A stretch of 64,000 bases of DNA from Arthrobacter sp. PAMC25564 (GTDB lineage Bacteria > Actinomycetota > Actinomycetes > Actinomycetales > Micrococcaceae), in assembly GCF_004798705.1 (NCBI RefSeq), contig NZ_CP039290.1, positions 4,030,001-4,094,000 of the forward strand, given 5' to 3'. Shown here piece by piece: positions 18,003-26,404 of the stretch. How positions within the stretch are numbered: the first letter of the stretch is position 1; each line of letters opens with the position of its first letter. The notes beneath the pieces are model-generated. The model did no database searches and was not told the DNA's origin. It saw only the letters and a list, made by a program, of their open reading frames with translations. A program made the position numbers and the translations under genes.

Positions 18003-19016
18003 CTAGCGGTAGAGGACAGGCTTGGCGTTCAGCTTCACGGCGACCTTTTCGCCGTTCTTCTGCGCCTCGACGCCGGCTTCGCAGCAGGCGGCGGTGGCGT
18101 AGCCGTCCCAGGCAGTGGGGCCGCCGATCTCGCCGCGGAGGGCGGCGTCAACCCAGGACTGGATTTCGACGTCGTATGCCGCGCCGAAGCGCTCCTCGAA
18201 GCCGGGGGTGATGTTGCCGCCCCAGTGGCCATTGCTGCGGGTGTACGGTCCTTGGTCCCCGCCGATGCTGACGATGCCGTCCTCGAAGGAGGCCTGGGTG
18301 GCTACTTCGTAGCCGAACTTGGCGTTGACGTAGATCTCGACGTCGGCCAGGACGCCGGACTCGGTCTCGATCAGCACGTGTTGCGGGTCGTGCTGGCCGG
18401 CCGGGGCGTTCCGGGTGGCCTTGCCGAGGCGGACCTGGACGGAGGTGATTTCCTCACCCGTGAAGTAGCGGATCGCGTCGAATTCGTGGACCACGGAGTC
18501 GTTGATCAGCATTTCGTTGGTGAAGCCCGCGGGAGTGGTGGGGTTGCGGTGCTGGTGGTGCAGCATGAGCAGCTCGCCGAGTTCGGAATCGCGGATGATC
18601 TTGCCCAGGGCGGCATATTCGGCGTCGAAGCGGCGCATGAAGCCGACCTGGATGCGCTGGTGGCCCAGCTTTTCCTCGGCCTCGACGATCTTCCAGGCGG
18701 ATGCGGCGTCCGGGGTCAGCGGCTTCTCGCAGAGGATCGGGATGTCCTTGGCGATCGCCTTGAGCAGGATGTCCTCATGCAGGAAGCCGGGGGTGGCGAT
18801 CAGCACGGCGTTGACGTCGCCGTTGTTGAGCGCTTCGTCGGCGTCGGCCAGGGCGACGGCGCCCGGGATGCCTTCGATGGCCGCCTGGGCCCGGGCAAGG
18901 TCGACGTCGACGACGGCGGCAACTTCCGCGCCGTGGATGCGGGTGTTGAGCCGCTGGATGTGGTCTGCGCCCATACGGCCTGCGCCGATGACGGCTACGC
19001 GGAGGGTCTTGGTCAT
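18003..19016 (-). CDS. Gfo/Idh/MocA-family dehydrogenase, inositol 2-dehydrogenase-like
   Basis: The ATG at 19016 follows GAGGACAAGATC. An upstream in-frame start would add 31 residues that look non-coding. The 337-aa product begins VAVIGAGRMGADHIQRLN and has the LCEKPLTPDAASAW catalytic motif and HEFDAIRYFTGEE. NAD-dependent oxidation of myo-inositol, or of another stereoisomer, is likely. It sits 16 nt after the iolE-like gene and 50 nt before the epimerase gene. This is the fourth dehydrogenase of the locus. Confidence 0.9.
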   Translation of the reverse strand: MTKTLRVAVIGAGRMGADHIQRLNTRIHGAEVAAVVDVDLARAQAAIEGIPGAVALADADEALNNGDVNAVLIATPGFLHEDILLKAIAKDIPILCEKPLTPDAASAWKIVEAEEKLGHQRIQVGFMRRFDAEYAALGKIIRDSELGELLMLHHQHRNPTTPAGFTNEMLINDSVVHEFDAIRYFTGEEITSVQVRLGKATRNAPAGQHDPQHVLIETESGVLADVEIYVNAKFGYEVATQASFEDGIVSIGGDQGPYTRSNGHWGGNITPGFEERFGAAYDVEIQSWVDAALRGEIGGPTAWDGYATAACCEAGVEAQKNGEKVAVKLNAKPVLYR

Positions 19017-19032
19017 GATCTTGTCCTCAGTT

Positions 19033-19944
19033 CTAGTTGACAGCGGTGCGGGAGCCGCAGGAGAGCAGGTAGTTCCGGGTGCGCTTGGCGATCGGCATCG
19101 GGACGTCAAAGGCCACGGGGTACATGTCCTGTTCCACGATGCCGAAGATCGGCCGGTCCAGGGCCTCGACGGCCTCGATCACGGCGCGCAGGTCCGGCAG
19201 CCCGTTGGGCGGTTCGGTCATGACGCCGGCGAGGTTGGCGGCGGCCCAGGTCATATCTTCCACGTTGACCTTTTTGAGGATGTCCGGGTTGATCTGCTTG
19301 AGGTGCAGGTAGCCGATCCGGTCCGGATAGTTCTTGATCAGGTCGAGGCTGGATGCCCCGCAGTATTCGGCGTGGCCGGTGTCCAGGCACAGGTTGAGGT
19401 GCTTGGAGTCTGTGGCGGCGAGCAGGGTCTCGATGTCCTCCTGCGCGCCGACATGGGAGTCGGCGTGGGAGTGGAACTGCTGCTTCAGGCCGAAGTCCTC
19501 CAGCAGGGTCTTGCCGAGGCGGTTGTGGCCGGTGAAGAGATCGCTCCAGGCCTTTTCGGTGAGCTGGCCGCTCTCCACGGCCTCGCCGGTGACGTCGTCG
19601 CGCCACATCGCGGGGATGACCACGATGTGTTCCCCGCCCATCGCGGCGGTGAGCTCGGCGACCTTGCGGGCCGGTTCCCACGCGGTTTCCCACTGGTCCA
19701 GGCCCCGGTGGAAGGCAGTGAACACCGTGCCGGCCGAGATTTTCAGGTCGCGGGCCTTGAGTTCCTCGGCCAGCCGGGAAGGGTCGGTGGGGAGGTAGCC
19801 GTAGGGGCCGAGTTCGATCCATTTGTAGCCGGATTCGGCGACTTCGTCGAGGAAACGTTCCCACGGGGTCTGCTTCGGGTCATCCGGGAACCAGACGCCC
19901 CAGGAGTCCGGCGCGGTGCCGATGATCAGCTTGTTCTCAGTCAT
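19033..19944 (-). CDS. iolE: IolE-like TIM-barrel protein (probable inosose dehydratase)
   Basis: The 303-aa product starts IIGTAPDSWGVWFPDD and has the AP-endonuclease-2 barrel with metal-ligand segments FHSHADSHVG (residues about 158-167), LCLDTGHAEYCG and YLHLKQINP. IolE dehydrates 2-keto-myo-inositol to the diketone that IolD opens. The family also contains hydroxypyruvate isomerases and epimerases, so the symbol rests on position in an iol cluster with iolB, iolC and iolD and no better candidate. It begins a new gene group after the 20008-20073 palindrome. Confidence 0.8.
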   Translation of the reverse strand: MTENKLIIGTAPDSWGVWFPDDPKQTPWERFLDEVAESGYKWIELGPYGYLPTDPSRLAEELKARDLKISAGTVFTAFHRGLDQWETAWEPARKVAELTAAMGGEHIVVIPAMWRDDVTGEAVESGQLTEKAWSDLFTGHNRLGKTLLEDFGLKQQFHSHADSHVGAQEDIETLLAATDSKHLNLCLDTGHAEYCGASSLDLIKNYPDRIGYLHLKQINPDILKKVNVEDMTWAAANLAGVMTEPPNGLPDLRAVIEAVEALDRPIFGIVEQDMYPVAFDVPMPIAKRTRNYLLSCGSRTAVN

Positions 19945-20007
19945 TGCTCAATCCTTGTGTCTGCTGGTGGTTTGGGCCCACGCCGCCAGGGTTCCCTGGC
20001 CGGCTAA

Positions 20008-20073
20008 CCCAACTGACTCGCAGTTGTTGTCGTTTTGAGGGCTCATAACGACAACTAATGCCAGCCAGTTGGG
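20008..20073. repeat. intergenic palindromic element, family 2
   Basis: Nested inverted repeats: outer arms CCCAACTG (20008-20015) and CAGTTGGG (20066-20073), inner arms GTTGTCGTT (20026-20034) and AACGACAAC (20047-20055), and a central TGAG-GG-CTCA. It lies between mmsA and the iolE-like gene. A mobile or REP-like hairpin element that also ends transcription is plausible. Confidence 0.75.
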
Positions 20074-20084
20074 GGGGGTGGGGA

Positions 20085-21596
20085 TTAGTTGGAGGGGAAG
20101 TTGTAGGAGGCGCCGGAGGCGTGGGTGGGCTCGGGCCAGCGTGAGGTGACGACCTTGCCGCGGGTGTAGAAGGAGACACCTTCCGGGCCATAGATGTGCT
20201 TGTCGCCGAACAGCGAGGCCTTCCAGCCGCCGAAGGAGTGGTAGGCCACCGGCACGGGCAGCGGCACGTTGATACCGATCATCCCCACCGTGACGGAGCG
20301 CTGGAACTTGCGGGCGTTGGCGCCGGAGGAGGTGAAGATCGCGGTGCCGTTCCCGTAGGGGTTGGCGTTGATCAGGGCGATCCCGGCGTCCAGGTCCTCC
20401 ACCCGGACCACGACGAGGACGGGGCCGAAGATTTCCTCGGTGTAGGCGGTCATTCCGGTCTTGACGTGGTCCAGGACGGTAGGGCCGACCCAGAATCCCT
20501 CTTCGTGGCCGGGGACCACGAGGCCGCGGCCGTCCACCACCATGGCGGCCCCGGCCGTTTCGGCCTCGGTGACGATCTTCACGATACGTTCCTTGGAGGC
20601 CTGGGTGATGACCGGGCCCATTTCGGCGTCCGGCGCGGTGCCGTTGTTGACCTTGACGGCGAGCGCGCGTTCTTCGACCTTCTTGACCAGGAGGTCGGCG
20701 GCCTCGCCGACTGCGACGGCAACCGAGATGGCCATGCAGCGCTCGCCGGCGGAACCGAAGGCGGCGGCGGCGAGGTGGTCGGCGGCGTTGTCGAGGTCGG
20801 CGTCGGGCAGGATGATCGCGTGGTTCTTCGCGCCGCCCAGGGCCTGGACGCGCTTGCCGTGGGCGGTGGCGGTTTCGTGGACGTACTTCGCGATGGGGGT
20901 GGAGCCGACGAAGGAGATGCCGTCCACGTCCGGGTGGGTCAGCAGGCCTTCGACGGTTTCCTTGTCGCCGTGCAGGACCTGGAAGACGCCGTCGGGCAGG
21001 CCGGCCTCCTTCCAGAGCTTGGCCAGCAGCATCGAGGCGGAGGGGTCGCGTTCGGAGGGCTTGAGGATGAAGGCGTTGCCGGTGGCGATGGCCATCGGCG
21101 CCATCCACAGCGGCACCATGACGGGGAAGTTGAACGGGGTGATGCCGGCGACGACGCCGAGGGGCTCGCGGAAGGAGAAGACGTCGATGCCGGTGGAGAC
21201 CTGGTCGGAGTAGTCGCCCTTGAGCAGTTGCGGGATGCCGCAGGCGAACTCAACGACCTCGAGGCCGCGGGCGATCTCGCCCTTGGCGTCTGAGAGGACC
21301 TTGCCGTGCTCGGCGGTGATCAGTTCGGCGAGCTCGTCCATGTGGGCCGCGACGAGTTCGCGGAACTTGAACAGGACGGCGGTGCGCTTGGCCAGGGAGA
21401 TGTCGCCCCAGGAATCTGCGGCGGCGCGGGCGGCGGCAACCGTGGTGTCCAGGTCGGCCCGGTTCGCCAGCCGCAGCTCTGCGGAGACGGCGCCGGTGGC
21501 GGGGTTGTAGACGGACTGGGTGCGGCTGCCAACGCCGGCGGTCTCGGCACCGTTGATGAAGTGGTGGATGGTCTTGGTGATGGTGCTGGTCGTCAT
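20085..21596 (-). CDS. mmsA: CoA-acylating methylmalonate-semialdehyde dehydrogenase
   Basis: The ATG at 21596 follows AAGGACATTCCC. A longer in-frame reading upstream overlaps iolD and is spurious. The 503-aa product is an aldehyde dehydrogenase with cofactor segment TPFNFPVMVPLWMAPMA, FVGSTPIAKYVH and the catalytic cysteine in GSAGERCMAISVAV, which fits the MmsA/IolA subfamily. It converts malonate semialdehyde from inositol to acetyl-CoA with CoA and NAD, and may also act in valine breakdown. It follows iolD by 47 nt and is the last gene before the palindrome. Confidence 0.95.
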   Translation of the reverse strand: MTTSTITKTIHHFINGAETAGVGSRTQSVYNPATGAVSAELRLANRADLDTTVAAARAAADSWGDISLAKRTAVLFKFRELVAAHMDELAELITAEHGKVLSDAKGEIARGLEVVEFACGIPQLLKGDYSDQVSTGIDVFSFREPLGVVAGITPFNFPVMVPLWMAPMAIATGNAFILKPSERDPSASMLLAKLWKEAGLPDGVFQVLHGDKETVEGLLTHPDVDGISFVGSTPIAKYVHETATAHGKRVQALGGAKNHAIILPDADLDNAADHLAAAAFGSAGERCMAISVAVAVGEAADLLVKKVEERALAVKVNNGTAPDAEMGPVITQASKERIVKIVTEAETAGAAMVVDGRGLVVPGHEEGFWVGPTVLDHVKTGMTAYTEEIFGPVLVVVRVEDLDAGIALINANPYGNGTAIFTSSGANARKFQRSVTVGMIGINVPLPVPVAYHSFGGWKASLFGDKHIYGPEGVSFYTRGKVVTSRWPEPTHASGASYNFPSN

Positions 21597-21643
21597 GGGA
21601 ATGTCCTTGGGGGTTGGATACTGGGGTGGCTCAGGGGCCGGGG

Positions 21644-23605
21644 TCAGCCCAGCAGCTTGCGCTGGCGGCTCTTGTGGTCGACGTAGGCCTGGAAGGCCTG
21701 TTTGGTGGAATCGAGCTCGGAGACCTGGGAGACCGGGACATCCCACCAGGACTCGGAGCTCGGGGCGTCCAGCAGCGGGTCGGATTCAACATGGATCAGG
21801 ATGGGCCCGCTGCGCTCAGGCGCGGCCTTGGCGTCGCGGATGGCCTGCTCGAGCTCGGCGATGACCTTCTCCCCCGGGTCGATCCGGATCACCTTCACGC
21901 CGAGGCTTTCGGCGTTCAGGGCCAGGTCCACGGGGAGCCTCTCGCCGTCGTCGAAGCTGTGGTGCTCCTCATCCAGGGCCCGGTATTGGGTGCCGAAGCG
22001 CTGGGAGCCCAGGGACTCGGAGAGCGAGCCGATCGATGCGTAGCCGTGGTTCTGGATCAGGACCACGATCAGCTTGATCCGCTCGGCGACGGCGGTGACG
22101 AGTTCGGTGTGCATCATCAGGTAGGAGCCGTCCCCCACCATCACGACGACGTCGCGTTGCGCCCCGCCCTTCGCGGCCTCGGCCAGCGCCGCGCGCTTGA
22201 CGCCGAGGCCGCCGGGGATTTCGTAGCCCATGCACGAGTAGGCATATTCGACGTGGTAGCCGAACGGATCCCGGACACGCCACATCTTGTGCAGGTCCCC
22301 CGGCAGGGAACCTGCGGCGCAGATGACAACATCCTGGGCGTCCATGGCCCGGCTGGTGGCGCCGATGATCTCGTTCTGCGCCGGCAGCGGCGTAAACCGG
22401 GTGTCAAAGGCCTCATCCACGGTGGCGTTCCAGCGTGTCTTTTCCGCCGTGATCCGCTGCTCCAGGTCGGCGCCGATCCGGTAGCCGCCGAGGGCCTGGT
22501 TCAGCTTGACCAGGGCCTTCCGGGCATCCGCGACGATCGGCAGGGCGGTGCCGTGCTTGTAGGCGTCGATCGGCGCGACGTTGATGTTGATGAACTTCAC
22601 GTCCGGGTTCTGGAACGCGGTCCGGGACGCCGTCGTGAAGTCCTCGTAGCGGGTGCCGATGCCGATGATGAGGTCCGCAACGGCGGCGATGGCGTTGGCC
22701 GCCGTCGTGCCGGTGGAGCCGATCGCGCCGAGCGAGTACTTGTGGTCCCAGGGCAGGACGCCGACCCCGGCCTGGGTGTTGCCCACCGGGATGCCGGTCA
22801 GTTCCACGAACTTGGCCAGCTCCTCGTTGGCATAGGCGTAGAGCACGCCGCCGCCGGCGATGATCAGCGGGCACTTCGCGGCGCGGATCGCCGCCGCGGC
22901 GCGGCGGATGTCCTCGTCGTCGGCGTCGGGGCGGCGGATCCGCCATTCGCGTTCGGCGAGGAATTCCTCGGGCACGTCGAAGGCTTCGGCCTGGACGTCC
23001 TGGGGCAGCGAGATCGTCACTGCCCCGGTCTCGGCCGGGTCGGTGAGGACGCGGAGGCCGTGGTGGAACGCGGAAAACAGCTGCTCAGGACGGGAGACCC
23101 GGTCGAAGAACTTCGACAGCGGCCGGAAGGCGTCGTTGACGGTGATGTCGTAGGCTTCCGGGCGTTCCAGTTGCTGCAGTACGGGGTCCGCGGCACGGGT
23201 GGCGAAGGTGTCGCTGGGGAGCAGGAGCACCGGCAGCCGGTTGGTCGTGGCCAGCGCCGCGCCGGTGAGCAGGTTCGAGGAACCCGGTCCGATCGAGGTG
23301 CTGATCGCGAAGGTCTGGCGGCGCCGGGTGTGCCGGGCGTAGCCGACGGCCTGATGTGCCTGGGCCTGTTCGTTGCGGCCCTGGTAGTACGGCATGATCG
23401 TCGGATCGAGCTGCTGGTACTGCTTAAGGGCCTGTCCGACGCCGGCGACGTTGCCGTGGCCGAAGATGCCGAAGGTACCCGGGATCAGCCGCTCCCGGAA
23501 GTCCTGCCCGCCGATCGAATCGACGGTGTACTGCTGGGACAGGTATTCGACGACGGCCTGGGCGACCGTCATTCTGCGTGTTCCTGAGGCAGTTCTCATT
23601 CCCAT
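21644..23605 (-). CDS. iolD: 3D-(3,5/4)-trihydroxycyclohexane-1,2-dione hydrolase
   Basis: The ATG follows CGGAG. The 653-aa product is a thiamine-diphosphate enzyme with the full acetolactate-synthase-like layout: N-terminal pyrimidine domain (GTFGIFGHGNVAGVG, STSIGPGSSNLLTGAALA), middle domain, and C-terminal pyrophosphate domain with GDGSYLMMHTEL. It hydrolyses the diketone ring from IolE to 5-deoxy-glucuronate. The length and GHGNVAG segment fit IolD rather than acetolactate synthase. The gene lies only 6 nt after the Cgl0159-type gene, so the two are cotranscribed. Confidence 0.96.
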   Translation of the reverse strand: MGMRTASGTRRMTVAQAVVEYLSQQYTVDSIGGQDFRERLIPGTFGIFGHGNVAGVGQALKQYQQLDPTIMPYYQGRNEQAQAHQAVGYARHTRRRQTFAISTSIGPGSSNLLTGAALATTNRLPVLLLPSDTFATRAADPVLQQLERPEAYDITVNDAFRPLSKFFDRVSRPEQLFSAFHHGLRVLTDPAETGAVTISLPQDVQAEAFDVPEEFLAEREWRIRRPDADDEDIRRAAAAIRAAKCPLIIAGGGVLYAYANEELAKFVELTGIPVGNTQAGVGVLPWDHKYSLGAIGSTGTTAANAIAAVADLIIGIGTRYEDFTTASRTAFQNPDVKFININVAPIDAYKHGTALPIVADARKALVKLNQALGGYRIGADLEQRITAEKTRWNATVDEAFDTRFTPLPAQNEIIGATSRAMDAQDVVICAAGSLPGDLHKMWRVRDPFGYHVEYAYSCMGYEIPGGLGVKRAALAEAAKGGAQRDVVVMVGDGSYLMMHTELVTAVAERIKLIVVLIQNHGYASIGSLSESLGSQRFGTQYRALDEEHHSFDDGERLPVDLALNAESLGVKVIRIDPGEKVIAELEQAIRDAKAAPERSGPILIHVESDPLLDAPSSESWWDVPVSQVSELDSTKQAFQAYVDHKSRQRKLLG

Positions 23606-23611
23606 GGGAAG

Positions 23612-24592
23612 TTACTCCGATGCTTCTGCGGTTCGGGCGGATCCGGGGCGGGCGGATTCGGTTTGAGTGGGGTCGGCGTGGTGCAACAGCGAGGCAGCGG
23701 TTGCGACGGCGCCGGCGACGTCGCCGTCGTGCGGGTAGAGCAGGGTCCGGCCGACGGTGAGGCCCTGGACGCCCGGCAGGGCGAGCGCAGCCTGCCAGCT
23801 GGCGAATACGTCCTCCTGGCTGCCCTCCGGGTCTCCGCCGAGGAGCACGGTCGGCATCGTGGTGGACGCCATGACGCGTTCCATCCCGGCCACCACGGGG
23901 AGCTTCATCCAGGTGTAAGCGCTGCTGGCGCCCAGGCCTTCGGCGATGGCCACTGACTTGATGACGGCGTTGGTGGAGAGGTCGTTGCGGACCCTGCCGT
24001 TCTCCCGGACGGAGAGGAACGGCTCCACCATGGCGATCAGCTTGCGCGCGGCGAGCGAGTCAATCGCCCTCGCGGTTGCTTCGAGGGTGGCCACCGTGTC
24101 CGGGTCGCCGAGGCAGATGCGGGTGAGCATCTTGCCGCCGTCGGCTCCCAGGGCTTCAAGGGCGGCGGCCGTGTGGCCGGTAAAGCGGTCATCGAATTCG
24201 TTGACCAGTCCGGAGAGCCCGCCGCGGTTCATCGAGCCGAAGAGCAGCTTGCCCTCGAGCGCGCCGAGCAGGAGGAGGTCGTCCATGATGTCCGGCGAGG
24301 CCAGGACACCGTCAACCTCCGGGTTGGCCAGTGCGATCTGCAGGCGGTCCAGAAGCTGGCGGCGGTCGGCCATCGCGACGGGATCGCTGCCGACCGCGAG
24401 CGCCCCGCGGGCGGGGTGGTCGGCGGCGACGATGAAGTTCTGTTTGCCGGCCTTGACGCCGGGGTGGCGGCGGCGGGCCTTCGCGGCGCGGGCGATCGCG
24501 TCCGGGTCTTCGAGCCGGATGATGCTCAGGTGCTCGTAGCGGCGGGGATCATCGTCCACCGCGAGGGTTGCAGCGGCTGGGTTGACACTCAC
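23612..24592 (-). CDS. Cgl0159-type (beta/alpha)8-barrel protein, candidate DKGP aldolase
   Basis: The GTG at 24592 overlaps the iolC stop by 4 nt and is preceded by GAAGGAG. A longer in-frame reading that runs antiphase through iolC is rejected. The 326-aa product looks like a class I aldolase/DeoC-like barrel: FIVAADHPARGALAVG near residue 46, LASPDIMDDLLLL, and a lysine-bearing YTWMKLPVV strand. I recall this family being named after Corynebacterium Cgl0159. No IolJ-type class II aldolase is seen in the window, so this protein is a good candidate for cleaving 2-deoxy-5-keto-gluconate 6-phosphate to dihydroxyacetone phosphate and malonate semialdehyde. That role is inferred from position. 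Confidence 0.8.
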   Translation of the reverse strand: MSVNPAAATLAVDDDPRRYEHLSIIRLEDPDAIARAAKARRRHPGVKAGKQNFIVAADHPARGALAVGSDPVAMADRRQLLDRLQIALANPEVDGVLASPDIMDDLLLLGALEGKLLFGSMNRGGLSGLVNEFDDRFTGHTAAALEALGADGGKMLTRICLGDPDTVATLEATARAIDSLAARKLIAMVEPFLSVRENGRVRNDLSTNAVIKSVAIAEGLGASSAYTWMKLPVVAGMERVMASTTMPTVLLGGDPEGSQEDVFASWQAALALPGVQGLTVGRTLLYPHDGDVAGAVATAASLLHHADPTQTESARPGSARTAEASE

Positions 24593-25590
24593 AATGTTGC
24601 TCCTTCGGTGGCGTAGGCACCCGGCACCAGGCGGCCGCGTTCGGCGAGCAGTCCCATGACTTCTTCCGGCGTCGGCATCGCGTCGGCGCAGGACAGGCGG
24701 GAGGCGACGATGGCGCCGGCGGCGTTGGCGAAATCGAGCACCTGGGCCAGCGGCCAGCCGGAGAGCAGCCCGTGGCAGAACGCTCCGCCGAAGGAGTCGC
24801 CGGCGCCAAGGCCGTTGACGGTTTCCACCGGCACCGGCGCGGAGACGACGCGTTCGGTGCGGGTCTTCGCCATCACTCCTTCCGGGCCGAGCTTGACGAC
24901 GGCGATTTCGACGCCGGCCGCGAGCAGCCGGTCCGCCTGTTCGTCCGGGGTGCCTTCGCCGACGGCGACGGCGCATTCCTTGTCGTTGCCGATCGCGACG
25001 GTGACGTGCGGCAGGATCCTGGCGACCTGTTCCCGGGCTTCGGTTTCGGAGGCCCAGAACATCGGCCGGTAGTCGAGGTCCAGGATGGTGAACTGGCCGG
25101 GCTTCAGCCCGGTGCGGGGACGCGCCTCGTGGGCCTTGATATGGGCGGTGCGGCTGGGCTCCTGGCAGAGGCCGGTGACAGTTGACCAGAAGATTCCGGC
25201 GTCCCTGATGGCCTCCAGGTCCAGTTCCTCGGCCTTGATCTGCAGGTCCGGTGCGGTGGGGAAACGTCCGTAGAAGTAGAGCGGGAAGTCTTCCGGCGGC
25301 TTGATCGCGCAGAACGTGACCGCGGTGGGCCATTCCTTGACTGCGGTAACGAAGGAATCGTCCACGTTGAACTTGCGCAGTTCGCGGTGCAGGTATTTGC
25401 CGAAGGCATCGTCGCCCGTGCGGCTGATGACGGCGGTGCGGCGGCCATGGCGGGCAGCGGCGACCGCTACGTTGGACGGGGATCCGCCAAGGTACTTTCC
25501 GAAGGATACGACATCCTCCAGATCCACCCCGATGTCATTCGGGTAGATATCAACGCTGATGCGCCCGATCGTGAGCAGTTCGTGGGTCAC
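24589..25590 (-). CDS. iolC: 5-dehydro-2-deoxygluconokinase
   Basis: The 333-aa PfkB-family kinase starts at a GTG and has the N-terminal signature GKYLGGSPSNVAVAAARHG and the C-terminal NGLGAGDSFGGAFCHG with the catalytic aspartate. It phosphorylates 2-deoxy-5-keto-gluconate with ATP. It heads the operon iolC, Cgl0159-type, iolD, mmsA. Its upstream region carries a tandem IolR-type operator at 25702-25727. Length and motifs are normal for IolC. Confidence 0.94.
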   Translation of the reverse strand: MTHELLTIGRISVDIYPNDIGVDLEDVVSFGKYLGGSPSNVAVAAARHGRRTAVISRTGDDAFGKYLHRELRKFNVDDSFVTAVKEWPTAVTFCAIKPPEDFPLYFYGRFPTAPDLQIKAEELDLEAIRDAGIFWSTVTGLCQEPSRTAHIKAHEARPRTGLKPGQFTILDLDYRPMFWASETEAREQVARILPHVTVAIGNDKECAVAVGEGTPDEQADRLLAAGVEIAVVKLGPEGVMAKTRTERVVSAPVPVETVNGLGAGDSFGGAFCHGLLSGWPLAQVLDFANAAGAIVASRLSCADAMPTPEEVMGLLAERGRLVPGAYATEGATL

Positions 25591-25701
25591 GGTGATCGTG
25601 GACCTTTCTGGTGTGAACTCGGTACCTTTGCGCAGCCTGAGCTTCGTTGCTTAGGGGCCGGCGTGAGCCGGGCCACATCCACTACTTTGCCCTAGAATCA
25701 A

Positions 25702-25727
25702 TGTCCTGTCAAAGGTTTGTACTGACA
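25702..25727. promoter_or_regulatory. IolR-type operator C (tandem repeat) before iolC
   Basis: TGTCCTGTCA (25702-25711) and TGTACTGACA (25718-25727) are direct repeats with the same 16-nt spacing as site A. They lie about 112 nt upstream of the iolC start on the opposite strand. Confidence 0.6.
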
Positions 25728-25802
25728 TATTTACAACATGACACAGAGGGACTGAACCGGTCCGCGGCGCGGCTGCCTGGCCGCTGCAGCGGCGCCATGC
25801 GG

Positions 25803-26207
25803 CTACGTGCCGGGGACTCCAAGTTCGCCGGTAACGTACTGGGCCTGCCCGAACCCGAACGACCAGTCCCCCGCGGTGTTTTCGACATATCCAATGAAGA
25901 CGTCCTCGCCACAGACCCCCACGGCGGCCAGCTTCTCCGCGACGGCGGCAAACAGGGACTGCTTGGCCAGCTGGCTGCGCCCGGCCTGGGTGAAGATCTG
26001 GATCATCACAACATCCGGCGTCCGCTCGAAGCCGAGCCCGGCATCCTGGGCGACTATCTGCCCCGCGGGATGTTCGGTCAATATGTGGAAGTAGTCCCGC
26101 ACCGGAATGCCGTATTCGGCCACGATCGCAGCGTGGACGCCCTGGCTGAGCACCTGGAGCTGCTCCGGTGTGCGGCCCTGATTGATGTCGATTCGCACGA
26201 GAGGCAC
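25803..26207 (-). CDS. tautomerase/MIF-family protein
   Basis: The GTG at 26207 follows TAAGGAGAAGCGA and gives 134 aa with proline right after the initiator (PLVRIDINQGRTPEQ), the catalytic Pro1 of the 4-oxalocrotonate tautomerase superfamily. A much longer in-frame reading upstream crosses the palindrome and is rejected. The size suggests the monomer of a trimeric, MIF-like or cis-CaaD-like enzyme. It shares the inositol operator motif, so it may enolise an inosose or keto-acid intermediate. That is inference. Confidence 0.88.
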   Translation of the reverse strand: MPLVRIDINQGRTPEQLQVLSQGVHAAIVAEYGIPVRDYFHILTEHPAGQIVAQDAGLGFERTPDVVMIQIFTQAGRSQLAKQSLFAAVAEKLAAVGVCGEDVFIGYVENTAGDWSFGFGQAQYVTGELGVPGT

Positions 26208-26227
26208 TCGCTTCTCCTTAAATAGTT

Positions 26228-26255
26228 TGTCCTGACATACTAACAAACTTTGACG
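26228..26255. promoter_or_regulatory. IolR-type operator B before the tautomerase gene
   Basis: TGTCCTGACA at 26228-26237 is identical to site A, with a poorer second half AACTTTGACG at 26246-26255. The first copy starts 21 nt upstream of the tautomerase start codon, so bound repressor would block the promoter or elongation. Confidence 0.55.
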
Positions 26256-26286
26256 AGGCGATACAAGGTTTTCAGCCGGCCCACAG

Positions 26287-26349
26287 CAACGCGGGGTCAC
26301 TTCGCGCCCATCACAGGCCCCGGGATGGGCGCGAAGTGACCCCGCGTTG
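26287..26349. repeat. intergenic palindrome, family 1, copy 1
   Basis: A perfect 26-nt inverted repeat with an 11-nt loop: left arm 26287-26312 beginning CAACGCGGGGTCACTTCG, right arm 26324-26349. A diverged copy lies at 27367-27429, so the two bracket the ArsR/AHSA1 operon. Confidence 0.92.
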
Positions 26350-26404
26350 GGGTATTGCGCAGGCCGGCGGTGCGGCGTAGCGTTAGCAACCTGGAGGTTG
26401 ATCA

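Noticed and set aside
21614..23587. 657-codon open frame on the plus strand opposite iolD
   Set aside because: It mirrors iolD codon structure, as often happens in high-GC genes, and has no recognisable domain or ribosome binding site. iolD has full motifs.
24593..25333. N-terminal extension of the Cgl0159-type protein through iolC
   Set aside because: The extension is Arg/Pro-rich low-complexity sequence from the wrong frame of iolC. A GTG with a strong ribosome binding site lies at 24592.
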